Below, piece after piece: positions 26,346-35,686 of a stretch of DNA of 64,000 bases (its first letter is position 1; every line of letters starts with the position of its first letter). The notes below the pieces were generated by a model. The model was not told where the DNA came from. It searched no databases and worked only from the letters and a program-made list of their open reading frames with translations. The stretch covers positions 62,001 through 126,000 of the forward strand of contig CANGUG010000009.1 in assembly GCA_947457075.1 (NCBI GenBank), written 5' to 3'. Position numbers and translations under genes: made by a program. The DNA is from Bacteroidota bacterium (GTDB lineage Bacteria > Bacteroidota > Bacteroidia > Chitinophagales > Chitinophagaceae).

Positions 26346-26517
26346 AAGCAAATCGCATAAAAAGCCTAAGATCTGAGCCATAGCATGAAGAAATTTATAA
26401 ATTCAATCGTTAAAAAAGTCTGCATGTTTGAGCACGAAGTGCGAGTTCAGACTTTTAGATTGGATTAATGAATTTTAGCGTTAAGTGGCGAAATCGAAGG
26501 CGTTAGGTGATTTGCTT
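26346..26517 (-). repeat. Structured ~170-bp repeat element, copy B (inverted)
   Basis: Read on the minus strand, this 172-bp stretch begins AAGCAAATCAC and ends GCGATTTGCTT (outer arms, 10 of 11 paired), has the inner stem AAAAGTCTG/CAGACTTTT, and contains the same blocks in the same order as copy A. Inner and outer stems have changed sequence with pairing kept. Copies A and B face each other with a 23-bp AT-rich spacer. Together with terminators they fill the 540-bp gap 26065-26604. Confidence 0.7.
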
Positions 26518-26541
26518 GTTATGAAGCAATAGTAAAATTAA

Positions 26542-26580
26542 AATAGCCTAAACAAATGATTAACAAATGTTTAGGCTATT
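26542..26580 (-). terminator. Probable terminator of guaA
   Basis: Perfect 13-bp arms AATAGCCTAAACA (26542-26554) and TGTTTAGGCTATT (26568-26580), 24 bp after the guaA stop. The minus-strand T tract after it is interrupted, so termination strength is uncertain. Confidence 0.7.
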
Positions 26581-26604
26581 ATTATTGAAGTAAAATGTTA
26601 GTTA

Positions 26605-28140
26605 TTATTCCCATTCAATGGTAGCAGGTGGCTTGCTGCTTATATCATAAACCACCCTGTTGATGCCACGAACCTCATTGATGATGGCATTGCTTACATG
26701 GGCTAGGAACTCGTAGGGTAAATGTGCCCAGTCGGCCGTCATGCCGTCCACGGATGTGACTGCTCTTAAGGCTACTGTATATTCATACGTTCTTTCGTCG
26801 CCCATCACCCCAACGCTTTTAACAGGTAATAGAATGGTTCCAGCCTGCCAAACCTTGGTATATAAGTCAAATTCCTTGAGGGCATTCATATAAACATGGT
26901 CGGCTCTTTGTAATAAATCCACTTTTTCAGGGGTGATTTCGCCTAATATGCGAATGGCTAATCCTGGTCCAGGGAAGGGGTGTCTATTAATAAGTTCGGC
27001 GGGGATACCTAATTCAAGGCCTACTTTTCGAACCTCATCCTTAAATAAGTACCTTAATGGCTCCACTAAGCTCAGGTGTAATGTGTCTGGTAAACCACCC
27101 ACATTATGGTGGGATTTAATGGTTTGAGAAGGTCCATGAACGCTAACACTTTCAATTACATCAGGATAAATCGTGCCTTGACCTAAAAACTTGGCTTCCA
27201 ACATTTTAGAAGCTTCTATTTGAAATACATCTATAAATAGTTTGCCAATTACTTTACGCTTTTCTTCAGGGTCAGCCTTACCTGCCAATGCATCATAAAA
27301 CATTTGCTTTGCATCAATCCCTTTTACATTTAAACCTACCGACTTATAAATGTCAAGCACGTTTTGGAACTCGTCTTTTCTCAAAACCCCATTATCTACA
27401 AAAATACCATGCAGTCGATTGCCAATGGCTTTATGAATTAGGGTGGCGGCAACGGTGCTATCTACTCCACCACTTAAGGCCATAATTACATGCCCGTCTC
27501 CAATTTGCGCTTTTAGTTTTTCTACGGTTTCATTGACAAAGGAGGCCGGGGTCCAATTTTGACTACATCCACATATATCCACCAAGAAATTCTTGATCAT
27601 GGTCTTCCCCTCTGTAGAATGATAAACTTCAGGGTGAAACTGAAATCCATGTAAGCTATTGCCTGCATCGGACTTTTTTCTAAAAGCGGCTACTGGAATA
27701 CTTTCTGTATCGGCTAACAGTTCAAAATTGTCGGGTAATTGGGTAATGGAGTCGCTATGGCTCATCCATACCTGGCTATTATTGGGAATTTGCTTAAATA
27801 TGATATCCTCTTTCAGGATACGTAATTGTGCACGACCGTATTCTCTCTTATTTGACTTTTCTACCTTTCCTCCAAAGTTCTTTGCACTTAATTGGGCCCC
27901 GTAACAAACCGTCAATACAGGCAAATGAGCCAGCATTGCTTGAATGTCCACATTGGGGGCATCAGGTTCATTGACACTGGCAGGGGAGCCACTTAAAATG
28001 ATCCCTTTTAAGGTTGAATCAAATTCAATGGAGGAGTTAAAGGGCTTGATTTCACAATACACATTGGCTTCTCTTACCGCTCTAGCAATAAGCTGCGTGT
28101 ATTGACTACCAAAATCGAGGATGAGTATTTTTTCAGTCAT
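26605..28140 (-). CDS. guaA: GMP synthase (glutamine-hydrolysing)
   Basis: 511 residues from ATG 28140 (the frame is open to 28155, but [20 protein letters not shown] is the canonical start). Class I glutamine amidotransferase domain with nucleophile Cys in TVCYGAQL and His-x-Glu in [13 protein letters not shown] pyrophosphatase domain with the P-loop [11 protein letters not shown]-terminal dimerisation domain ending [11 protein letters not shown]. It converts XMP to GMP using glutamine and ATP. Single gene; the structured repeats lie downstream. Confidence 0.97.
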   Translation of the reverse strand: MTEKILILDFGSQYTQLIARAVREANVYCEIKPFNSSIEFDSTLKGIILSGSPASVNEPDAPNVDIQAMLAHLPVLTVCYGAQLSAKNFGGKVEKSNKREYGRAQLRILKEDIIFKQIPNNSQVWMSHSDSITQLPDNFELLADTESIPVAAFRKKSDAGNSLHGFQFHPEVYHSTEGKTMIKNFLVDICGCSQNWTPASFVNETVEKLKAQIGDGHVIMALSGGVDSTVAATLIHKAIGNRLHGIFVDNGVLRKDEFQNVLDIYKSVGLNVKGIDAKQMFYDALAGKADPEEKRKVIGKLFIDVFQIEASKMLEAKFLGQGTIYPDVIESVSVHGPSQTIKSHHNVGGLPDTLHLSLVEPLRYLFKDEVRKVGLELGIPAELINRHPFPGPGLAIRILGEITPEKVDLLQRADHVYMNALKEFDLYTKVWQAGTILLPVKSVGVMGDERTYEYTVALRAVTSVDGMTADWAHLPYEFLAHVSNAIINEVRGINRVVYDISSKPPATIEWE

Positions 28141-28217
28141 ACCGCGAAGATACATTGAATAATTTATCGGGTTTTAAGGAATAATACACAAGTTTTTAGC
28201 AGTGGGAGGGTAAGGGC

Positions 28218-28247
28218 AAAAAAAAGTCCCGCCGAATGGGCAGGACT
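28218..28247 (-). terminator. Terminator of rpsT
   Basis: On the minus strand AGTCCTGCC pairs with GGCGGGACT (one G-U), loop CATTC, followed by a run of eight T. Confidence 0.9.
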
Positions 28248-28274
28248 CCTATATTAATAGCCTAAGCTAGTTAA

Positions 28275-28544
28275 TTACTTCTTTTTTGTAACTGGCGCAA
28301 CAGCAGTGTGTCTTGTCAATTTGCTCTTTAAATTAGCCGCTTTGTTTTTATGGATAATTCCACGTTTTGCTAATTTATCAATTTGAGAAATGATATTTGG
28401 TAATTTCTCGTTGTAAGTTGCTTGTTCGCCGATTGTTTTTAAATCACGAATTGCATTACGCGTTGTTTTACCGTAATAACGGTTTCTATCGCGACGCTTA
28501 GTTGCTTGTCTTACATCTTTTTTGGTAGCCGAATGATTTGCCAT
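28275..28544 (-). CDS. rpsT: 30S ribosomal protein S20
   Basis: 89 residues, very basic. The N-terminus MANHSATKKDVRQATKRRDRN and the C-terminal NKAANLKSKLTRHTA fit bS20. It binds 16S rRNA during 30S assembly. Single gene with its own terminator. There is no Shine-Dalgarno sequence before the ATG, as usual in Bacteroidota. The 282-bp gap to sucA (28545-28826) is AT-rich and holds nothing else I can support. Confidence 0.96.
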   Translation of the reverse strand: MANHSATKKDVRQATKRRDRNRYYGKTTRNAIRDLKTIGEQATYNEKLPNIISQIDKLAKRGIIHKNKAANLKSKLTRHTAVAPVTKKK

Positions 28545-28826
28545 GTACTAATTAATTTTCAGGAGGGCAAAGGTAAGGGAAGAAGGCTAATTATTGAAAT
28601 TAAAATCAAAAAAAATAAAAAATCGTTTTAAAACATTGATTATCAATAAATTAGTTCAATTTTATGTATTTATATAGGCTAAGAAAGAAATTGTTTGGAT
28701 TTCCCTGATTTTTGAAATGCGAAAAGTATTAAAATCTAAAATGTTTTTGCTTAAATTTTCCTTTTAAATCAATGAATTAGCACGATATTTGCGCACCTAG
28801 AATTTAAAATAAAGCAAGTAATCTAC

Positions 28827-31613
28827 ATGAAGGATTTTTCTTACATAACCAATTCTCACCCTTCTTTTATAGAAGGCATGTATCAGCAGTTTTTACAAGA
28901 TGCAAATTCAATTGATCCAGAATTGAAAAAGTTTTTTGAAGGTTTTGATTTTGCTATGCAAAATGGTGCAAGCCATTCAGTTGCAAGTGCATCCAATGCT
29001 GCAGGTCAAAACAACAAGAGTATGGAGCATATGCCCTTAATTGGGGATAGTGGTTCAATTGATTGGGCAAAAGAAATTAATGTATATCGATTAATACTAG
29101 GATACAGAAATAAAGGGCATTTAATTGCAAAGACCAATCCTATTAGAGAAAGAAAAGACAGAAATGCCAATTTAGAACTACATTTTTTTGGATTAAGTGA
29201 TGCGGATTTAAACACTACTTTTTACGGGGGTAATTTTCTAGGGTTGGGCGTAACTTCTTTACAAAACATTGTTGATTATTTGCAAAATGTGTATGCAAAA
29301 AATATTGGAATAGAATATAAATATATTTCAGATCAAACTAAAGTAGATTGGTTAACCAATGAAATGGAACAAAGTTTTTCAGAACCAATTACCCTTGATC
29401 AAAAAAGAAGAATTCTTGAAAAGTTAAATCAAGGTGTAATTTTTGAAAAGTTTTTACACACAAAATATATTGGACAAAAGCGTTTTTCATTAGAGGGGGG
29501 AGAGTCCACTATTCCTGCATTGGATGCCATCATTAATGTAGGTGCAGAAAATGGAGTAGAAGAAGTGGTGATTGGAATGGCGCATCGTGGTCGATTAAAT
29601 GTATTGGCAAATATCATGGGTAAAACCTATGAGCAAATATTTAGTGAGTTTGAAGGGACTGCAGTATTGGATCAAACTATGGGAAGTGGGGATGTAAAAT
29701 ACCATATGGGTTATAGCTCAGACATAAAAACTTCATCTGATAAAGAAGTGCATTTAAAATTAATGCAAAACCCTTCTCATTTGGAAGCGGTGGATCCTGT
29801 AGTATTGGGATTTGCGCGCGCAAAAGCTGACGTGTTATACGAGAATAATTTTAGCAAAGTATTGCCGATTTTAATTCATGGTGATGCATCGGTTGCGGGG
29901 CAAGGAATTGTGTATGAGATTTTGCAAATGTGTAATTTAAATGGGTATCATACTGGAGGTACTATTCATTTTGTGATTAATAATCAAATTGGATTTACAA
30001 CCGATTTTGATGATGCACGAAGTGCCAACTATTGTACATCGGTTGCCGCTATGGTGCAAGCACCCGTATTACATGTAAACGGGGATGATGCCGAAGCGGT
30101 ATATAAGGCAGTAGTGATTGCTACCAAATACAGACAAACCTATCACTCAGATATTTTTGTGGACATGGTGTGTTATCGAAAACATGGTCACAATGAAGGG
30201 GATGATCCAAAATATACCCAACCTCAATTATATAAATTAATTGATCAACATAAGAATCCAAGGGAAAAGTACGTAGAGTTTTTATCGCAAAATGGAACAG
30301 CAGATGCACAAAACTTAGCAAAGGAAATGGAGCAAAAGTTTTGGTCTGACTTGCAAGCGCGTTTGGATGAGGTAAAACAAAATCCATTGCCATATAAATA
30401 CCAGGCGCCAGAGTTGGCATGGAAAGCTATGCAAAAAGCAATGCCAAACGATTTTGAATCCTCACCTGATACAACAATAAGTGCGGATAAAGCAAAATAT
30501 ATTTTCAATGCTTTAATGAAGTGGCCGGAAGGTTTTTCTCCTTTAAAGAAAGTAGAGAAGTTAATTCAAGAGAAAGTAAAATTATTTGAATCGGAAAATA
30601 AAGTAGATTGGGCAACTGGTGAGTTGATGGCTTATGCTTCCTTGTTGGCGGAAGGCAAAACAGTAAGAATGAGCGGACAGGATGTGAAGCGTGGAACTTT
30701 TAGTCACCGACATGCGGTATTATTTGATGAAAATACCAATGAACAATATTGCAGATTAGACCATATTTCACAGAATCAACAACCATTTAGAGTGTACAAT
30801 TCATTATTAAGTGAATATGGTGTATTAGGATTTGAATATGGTTATGCATTGGCCAATGCACAAGCTTTGGTTATTTGGGAAGCACAGTTTGGTGATTTCT
30901 CCAATGGTGCACAAACCATCATTGATCAGTTTATTGCCGCTGGTGAACAAAAATGGCAAAGACAAAATGGGGTAGTTATGTTATTACCACATGGATATGA
31001 AGGTCAGGGTCCAGAGCATAGTAGTGCACGTTTAGAAAGGTATTTACAATTGTGTGCGGAGTATAATATGGTTATTACCAATATTACAACTGCAGCTAAC
31101 TTTTTCCATGCATTGCGTCGACAATTAACTTGGAATTTCCGTAAGCCCATGATTAACTTTTCGCCAAAAGCGAACTTAAGAAGTCCATGGACCTTTAGTG
31201 ATATTAAAGAATTTTCAGAGGGTGGATTTAAAGAAGTGATTGATGATCATTTTGTTGCGGATCCATCGCAAGTGAAAAAAGTATTGTTCTGTTCTGGTAA
31301 AATATCATACGAACTAGCAGAGAAACAAAAAACAGAAAATAGAAACGATATTGCCATTGTGCGATTAGAGCAATTGTATCCATTGCCAGTGAATCAAATT
31401 AAAGCATTACAACAAAAGTACGAGAAGGCAGTTTGGTTCTGGGTGCAAGAAGAGCCTTTGAATATGGGTGCAGCAAGTTTCTTACAAATGAATTTAAAAG
31501 CAATAAAATTTGGAGTAATCAGTAGACAGTCAAGTGCATCCACTGCAACTGGCTACATGAAAGTACATGCCAAAGAACAAGCTGATATTTTAACAACCGC
31601 GTTTTCGATTTAA
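28827..31613 (+). CDS. sucA: 2-oxoglutarate dehydrogenase E1 component
   Basis: 928 residues, normal for SucA. N-terminal E1-specific segment (SFIEGMYQQFLQDANSIDPE), thiamine diphosphate site with HGDASVAGQGIVYEIL and MVCYRKHGHNEGDDP, transketolase-type central domain (GTFSHRHAVLFDE, EAQFGDFSNGAQTIIDQF) and C-terminal GQGPEHSSARLERYLQ. It decarboxylates 2-oxoglutarate and passes the succinyl group to the E2 lipoyl arm. Operon with sucB (19-bp gap). Confidence 0.97.
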   Translation: MKDFSYITNSHPSFIEGMYQQFLQDANSIDPELKKFFEGFDFAMQNGASHSVASASNAAGQNNKSMEHMPLIGDSGSIDWAKEINVYRLILGYRNKGHLIAKTNPIRERKDRNANLELHFFGLSDADLNTTFYGGNFLGLGVTSLQNIVDYLQNVYAKNIGIEYKYISDQTKVDWLTNEMEQSFSEPITLDQKRRILEKLNQGVIFEKFLHTKYIGQKRFSLEGGESTIPALDAIINVGAENGVEEVVIGMAHRGRLNVLANIMGKTYEQIFSEFEGTAVLDQTMGSGDVKYHMGYSSDIKTSSDKEVHLKLMQNPSHLEAVDPVVLGFARAKADVLYENNFSKVLPILIHGDASVAGQGIVYEILQMCNLNGYHTGGTIHFVINNQIGFTTDFDDARSANYCTSVAAMVQAPVLHVNGDDAEAVYKAVVIATKYRQTYHSDIFVDMVCYRKHGHNEGDDPKYTQPQLYKLIDQHKNPREKYVEFLSQNGTADAQNLAKEMEQKFWSDLQARLDEVKQNPLPYKYQAPELAWKAMQKAMPNDFESSPDTTISADKAKYIFNALMKWPEGFSPLKKVEKLIQEKVKLFESENKVDWATGELMAYASLLAEGKTVRMSGQDVKRGTFSHRHAVLFDENTNEQYCRLDHISQNQQPFRVYNSLLSEYGVLGFEYGYALANAQALVIWEAQFGDFSNGAQTIIDQFIAAGEQKWQRQNGVVMLLPHGYEGQGPEHSSARLERYLQLCAEYNMVITNITTAANFFHALRRQLTWNFRKPMINFSPKANLRSPWTFSDIKEFSEGGFKEVIDDHFVADPSQVKKVLFCSGKISYELAEKQKTENRNDIAIVRLEQLYPLPVNQIKALQQKYEKAVWFWVQEEPLNMGAASFLQMNLKAIKFGVISRQSSASTATGYMKVHAKEQADILTTAFSI

Positions 31614-31632
31614 TAAATAATTAGTTTCAATT

Positions 31633-32862
31633 ATGATATCTATAAAAGTACCAACCGTAGGAGAGTCAATCACAGAAGTAACTTTGTTAAAATGGACAAA
31701 GGCCGAAGGGGCCTGGGTTGACCGCGATGAAGTAATTGCAGAATTAGAAAGTGAAAAAGCCACTTTTGAAGTGAATGCCGAACAAGCAGGTGTTTTGTTT
31801 CATAAAGCAAAGGAAGGCGATAGTATATTAATTGGGGACGTTTTAGCAGATATCGACGAAACAGCACCTAAGCCAGCACAAGCGGAAGCGCCAGTTGCAC
31901 CAGCACCTGTTAGTGCACCCGCAACAACGGCTGCTCCTGCAAGTCAAGCGCCAGTTACTTCGGTACCTAATAATGTAAAAGCAACTCCAGTGGCTGCGGC
32001 GATTATTGCGGATAAAAAAGTAGATACTACGCAAATCAAAGCAAGTGGTTATGCAGGAAAAATTACCAAAGTGGATGTTTTAGAAGCTTTGAATAATCCA
32101 GGCAAGATTCAGTTTGCTGGTCAGGATTTATTTTCTCGTAATGTGCGTCCTGAGAAAATGAGTAACCTTCGTAAAACAATTAGTCGACGTTTGGTAGAGG
32201 CAAAAAATACAACGGCCATGTTAACTACTTTTAATGAAGTTGATATGACTGCCATCATGCAAATAAGAAAACAATTTAAAGATAAGTTCAAAGAAGCACA
32301 TGGAGTGAATTTAGGTTTTATGAGTTTCTTCGCAAAAGCCTGTGCAATTGCTTTAACGGAATGGCCAAGTGTAAATGCATTTATTGATGGTGACCAAATT
32401 TTATATCATGATTATGCTGATATTAGCATTGCCGTTAGTACGCCAAGAGGGCTAACTGTGCCTGTTATTCGTAATGTAGAAAGTTTAAGCATGGCGGAGA
32501 TTGAAAAAAGTGTAATTGTATTGGCAGGTAAAGCAAGAGATTCAAAATTAACTACCGAGGATTTGACAGGGGGGACATTTACTATTACCAATGGGGGTGT
32601 ATTTGGAAGTTTAATGAGCACACCTATTATCAATATTCCACAGTCTGCAATTTTAGGGATGCATAAAATTCAAGATCGACCAATGGCGGTGAATGGCGAA
32701 GTGAAAGTATTGCCAATGATGTATTTAGCATTAAGCTATGATCACCGAATTATTGATGGACGTGAAAGTGTTGGATTCCTGGTAAGAGTAAAAGAGTTAT
32801 TAGAAAATCCTTCCTTGTTGTTAATTGGTAAAGATCCAGTAGCAAGCTTATTAGAACTGTAA
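31633..32862 (+). CDS. sucB: Dihydrolipoyllysine-residue succinyltransferase (E2 of 2-oxoglutarate dehydrogenase)
   Basis: 409 residues. One lipoyl domain (1-75) with lipoyl-lysine 42 in [11 protein letters not shown], an Ala/Pro-rich linker (about 78-110), a peripheral subunit-binding domain (about 115-155) and the catalytic domain with [14 protein letters not shown]. The stop TAA overlaps the next gene's ATG (TAATG at 32860-32864), so the methyltransferase is coupled to sucAB. The E3 subunit gene is not in the window. Confidence 0.96.
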   Translation: MISIKVPTVGESITEVTLLKWTKAEGAWVDRDEVIAELESEKATFEVNAEQAGVLFHKAKEGDSILIGDVLADIDETAPKPAQAEAPVAPAPVSAPATTAAPASQAPVTSVPNNVKATPVAAAIIADKKVDTTQIKASGYAGKITKVDVLEALNNPGKIQFAGQDLFSRNVRPEKMSNLRKTISRRLVEAKNTTAMLTTFNEVDMTAIMQIRKQFKDKFKEAHGVNLGFMSFFAKACAIALTEWPSVNAFIDGDQILYHDYADISIAVSTPRGLTVPVIRNVESLSMAEIEKSVIVLAGKARDSKLTTEDLTGGTFTITNGGVFGSLMSTPIINIPQSAILGMHKIQDRPMAVNGEVKVLPMMYLALSYDHRIIDGRESVGFLVRVKELLENPSLLLIGKDPVASLLEL

Positions 32863-33863
32863 TGCATTTCGCAGTACACCAAGAAGTAGCCAATAAATTA
32901 ATCGCAGCTTACCATGGAGAAGAGCCGCTTGCCAACTATTTGAAAAAATATTTTGCGGCCAATAAAAAGCATGGAAGCAAGGATCGTAAAAATATTACTG
33001 CACTTTGTTATGCACATTATAGAAATGAAGCGAATACATTTCCATTAGCCGATAAAATATCAGCGCAAATTGATATGGGTAAATTTGTGGCTTCGCATCA
33101 AATTCAGCCATTATTATTTATCCGAATTCGTCCTTGGCAAAAGGAAAAAGTGGTCCAAAAATTACAAGCAGCGAATATTGAATACCAAGTGCTTGCTGAA
33201 AATACATTTGCCTTTGCTAATACGACCCAACTTCAAAATGTGTTAGAATTAAATAAGGAAGCAGTCATACAGGATTTTAATTCTCAAGCTATTGGGGAGT
33301 TGCTAAAATTAGTACCTACAAGTATGGAGCAGCCCATTCAAGTGTGGGATGCTTGTGCGGCAAGTGGGGGTAAAACCATATTAATGTTTGACACCATGTC
33401 AAATATTAGAATGCATTTATCAGATATTAGGGAAAGTATTTTATACAATGCGGATAAGCGTCTGCAAGAAGCAGGAATAAGGCCAGCTAGTGTACAGGAA
33501 ATTGATTTGACCCAGGCTTTTGATATTAAAAAGCCTTTTGATTTTGTTTTTGCCGATGTTCCTTGTTCTGGAAGTGGAACCTGGGGTAGAACCCCCGAGC
33601 AGTTGGCTTATTTCAAGGAAGCGCAATTAAACAAGTACACACAATTACAAGCTAAAATTTTACATAATATTATTCCTGCGGTAAAATTAAATGGACATTT
33701 ATTATTTGCTACTTGTTCTATCTATGCAGCTGAAAACGAAAATAATGTAGAAGCATTAGTAGCAACCGGAAAATTTAAAGTGGTTCAACAGCAATATTTT
33801 ATTGGATATGAAAAGCATGCCGACACTTTGTTTGGCGCCTTATTGGAAAAAATAGCTGAGTAA
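32862..33863 (+). CDS. RsmB/RsmF-type RNA (cytosine-5) methyltransferase
   Basis: 333 residues. SAM-dependent m5C methyltransferase with motif I VWDACAASGGKT, motif IV FADVPCSGSGTWGR (Pro-Cys) and motif VI FATCSIYAAENENN (catalytic Cys). It probably methylates 16S rRNA as RsmB does; the target is inferred from family only. It lacks the N-terminal NusB-like domain of full-length RsmB (usually about 430 residues), having a shorter N-terminus. It starts inside the sucB stop (1-bp overlap). Confidence 0.85.
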   Translation: MHFAVHQEVANKLIAAYHGEEPLANYLKKYFAANKKHGSKDRKNITALCYAHYRNEANTFPLADKISAQIDMGKFVASHQIQPLLFIRIRPWQKEKVVQKLQAANIEYQVLAENTFAFANTTQLQNVLELNKEAVIQDFNSQAIGELLKLVPTSMEQPIQVWDACAASGGKTILMFDTMSNIRMHLSDIRESILYNADKRLQEAGIRPASVQEIDLTQAFDIKKPFDFVFADVPCSGSGTWGRTPEQLAYFKEAQLNKYTQLQAKILHNIIPAVKLNGHLLFATCSIYAAENENNVEALVATGKFKVVQQQYFIGYEKHADTLFGALLEKIAE

Positions 33864-33934
33864 AACTGATGCGTCAAATTGCTTGAGCAATAAACCCATT
33901 CCTAATGATTCGTAAATAATACTAAATTCTACTA

Positions 33935-35050
33935 TTAAGATAAGTTTGGTATCAACGATCCACTTTGTATAATTCCTCCAGCCACAACATCCTCTCCTTC
34001 ATAAAATACGGCACTCTGTCCAGGAGCAATACTCTTAACGTTTTCATAGAACCTTGCTTGCACACCATTATCGGTATGAGATAGGGTGCACAGAGCACCG
34101 CTGTCGTGGTATCTGATTTTTGCCATTAAATCGGTAGGGCCCTCTAAATGATCATACTTGATCCAGTTTATTTTGGATACCAACATATCGTTTGAATCTA
34201 GATCTTTTTCTTCACCAATCACCACAATATTTTTCTCGGGATCAATGGCAGTTACATAAGCAGGCTTACCCAATGCAATTTCTAGCCCCTTGCGTTGACC
34301 AATGGTATAAAAAGGATAGCCCTTATGTTTGCCTAATCTTTTTCCATTGGTATCCACAAACCAGCCGCCATTCACACGCTCTTCTAATCCGTCAACTCTG
34401 CGTTTTAAAAATCCACGGTAATCATTGTCAGGGACAAAGCAAATTTCGTAGCTCTCACTTTTTTTAGCGAGTTCTGGGTAACCTAAATCAATGGCCATTT
34501 GACGAATGGCTGTTTTATGCATACCACCCAATGGTAAAATGGTGCGACTTAATAAATCCTGATCTACCCCCCACAAAACATAACTCTGGTCCTTGGTTTC
34601 ATCTAACCCTTTTGAAATTACATAACGTCCATTGGTATGTTGACGCACTTTGGCATAGTGGCCGGTTGCAATAAAATCACAACCCAATGCATCGGCTCTT
34701 TTTAATAAAGCACGCCATTTAATATGTGTGTTGCACATTACGCAGGGGTTAGGGGTACGTCCTGCTAAATATTCTTCTACAAAGTTTTCAATGACAAAAT
34801 CACCAAATTCATCTCTAATGTCTAATATATAATGGGGGAAGCCATTGTTAACGGCAGCTAAACGTGCATCGTTAAAGGAGTCAATATTACAACATCCTGT
34901 TTCTTTTCCATTGGTATTGCTGGTGGAGTAATCCCAGGTTTTCATGGTAATTCCTACCACTTCGTAACCTTCATTGTGTAGCATAAGGGCTGCCACTGTA
35001 CTGTCAATTCCGCCGCTCATAGCGACTAAAACCTTTCCTTTTTTACTCAT
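33935..35050 (-). CDS. mnmA: tRNA-specific 2-thiouridylase
   Basis: 371 residues. P-loop AMSGGIDSTVAALML, first catalytic Cys in NPCVMCNTHIKW, second Cys in SYEICFVPDNDYRGFL, and the KGYPFYTIGQRKGL segment are all MnmA hallmarks. It thiolates U34 of Lys, Glu and Gln tRNAs, which include the tRNA-Gln (TTG) at 57.3 kb. Single leftward gene, convergent with the methyltransferase. Confidence 0.96.
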   Translation of the reverse strand: MSKKGKVLVAMSGGIDSTVAALMLHNEGYEVVGITMKTWDYSTSNTNGKETGCCNIDSFNDARLAAVNNGFPHYILDIRDEFGDFVIENFVEEYLAGRTPNPCVMCNTHIKWRALLKRADALGCDFIATGHYAKVRQHTNGRYVISKGLDETKDQSYVLWGVDQDLLSRTILPLGGMHKTAIRQMAIDLGYPELAKKSESYEICFVPDNDYRGFLKRRVDGLEERVNGGWFVDTNGKRLGKHKGYPFYTIGQRKGLEIALGKPAYVTAIDPEKNIVVIGEEKDLDSNDMLVSKINWIKYDHLEGPTDLMAKIRYHDSGALCTLSHTDNGVQARFYENVKSIAPGQSAVFYEGEDVVAGGIIQSGSLIPNLS

Positions 35051-35197
35051 ATTCTTGGCCAGTTAAAAGTTGGCTTGGCACAAAACTAACTTATTTTCTT
35101 AAGTTTTTCATTTTGGGGGTAACTGTCATGCCCATTTTTATTGTTGAAAAACGAAAAATACTATCTTCACTGTCATATAACGACAAAATTTAAGAAA

Positions 35198-35620
35198 ATG
35201 ATCAAATTACAAGTAATCGGAAATTTAGGCAAAGATGCCCAAGTAAACAATGTGAATGGAAAGTCTGTAATCAACTTTAATGTTGCACATACAGAACGTT
35301 TTAAAGATGCACAAGGCAATCAAAAAGACAGAACTACCTGGGTAGATTGTTCTTATTGGACTGACCGAACTGCTGTTGCCCCTTATTTAAAAAAAGGAAC
35401 ACAAGTATATGTAGAAGGTACTCCTGATGTAAGAACTTATACTACTGCGGATGGTCGTAATGGAGCATCCTTGACTTTAAGAATCGCATCGGTACAATTA
35501 TTAGGTAGTAGAGGAAATGGTGGGGATAGTCCAGCGCCCGATCAAAGTGCAGGGGCTACTTACACACCCAATGCCGCTTCCACTGGTGACGATGGCATGG
35601 CTGATGATTTACCCTTTTAG
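35198..35620 (+). CDS. ssb: Single-stranded DNA-binding protein
   Basis: 140 residues from ATG 35198 (the frame is open to 35141, but MIKLQVIGNLGKDAQV is the canonical start). OB-fold with TTWVDCSYWTDRTA and KKGTQVYVEGTPDVRTY, a Gly/Ser/Pro-rich linker, and the acidic C-terminal tip ending ADDLPF that recruits partner proteins. Single gene with a terminator 19 bp downstream. Confidence 0.95.
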   Translation: MIKLQVIGNLGKDAQVNNVNGKSVINFNVAHTERFKDAQGNQKDRTTWVDCSYWTDRTAVAPYLKKGTQVYVEGTPDVRTYTTADGRNGASLTLRIASVQLLGSRGNGGDSPAPDQSAGATYTPNAASTGDDGMADDLPF

Positions 35621-35639
35621 TATTAAAAGCAAAATTTAT

Positions 35640-35667
35640 AAAGGTGTGCTTCGGTACACCTTTTTTT
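35640..35667 (+). terminator. Terminator of ssb
   Basis: GGTGT and ACACC with flanking A/T pairs form a stem around GCTTCGGT, followed by seven T. Confidence 0.85.
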
Positions 35668-35672
35668 ATGCG

Positions 35673-35680
35673 TAAATTTG
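35673..35680 (+). promoter_or_regulatory. -7 box directly before the Ldh-type gene
   Basis: TAAATTTG matches TAnnTTTG and ends 6 bp before the ATG at 35687, just after the ssb terminator. If used, the mRNA would have practically no leader. No -33 TTTG is seen at the expected distance. Confidence 0.45.
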
Positions 35681-35686
35681 TTCCCT

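Noticed and set aside
26155..26517. attC (integron) site or retron-like RNA
   Set aside because: The conserved attC core sequences (RYYYAAC/GTTRRRY) are not at the arm ends, and no integrase or reverse transcriptase gene is nearby; the Xer gene at 62.4 kb is an ordinary housekeeping type.
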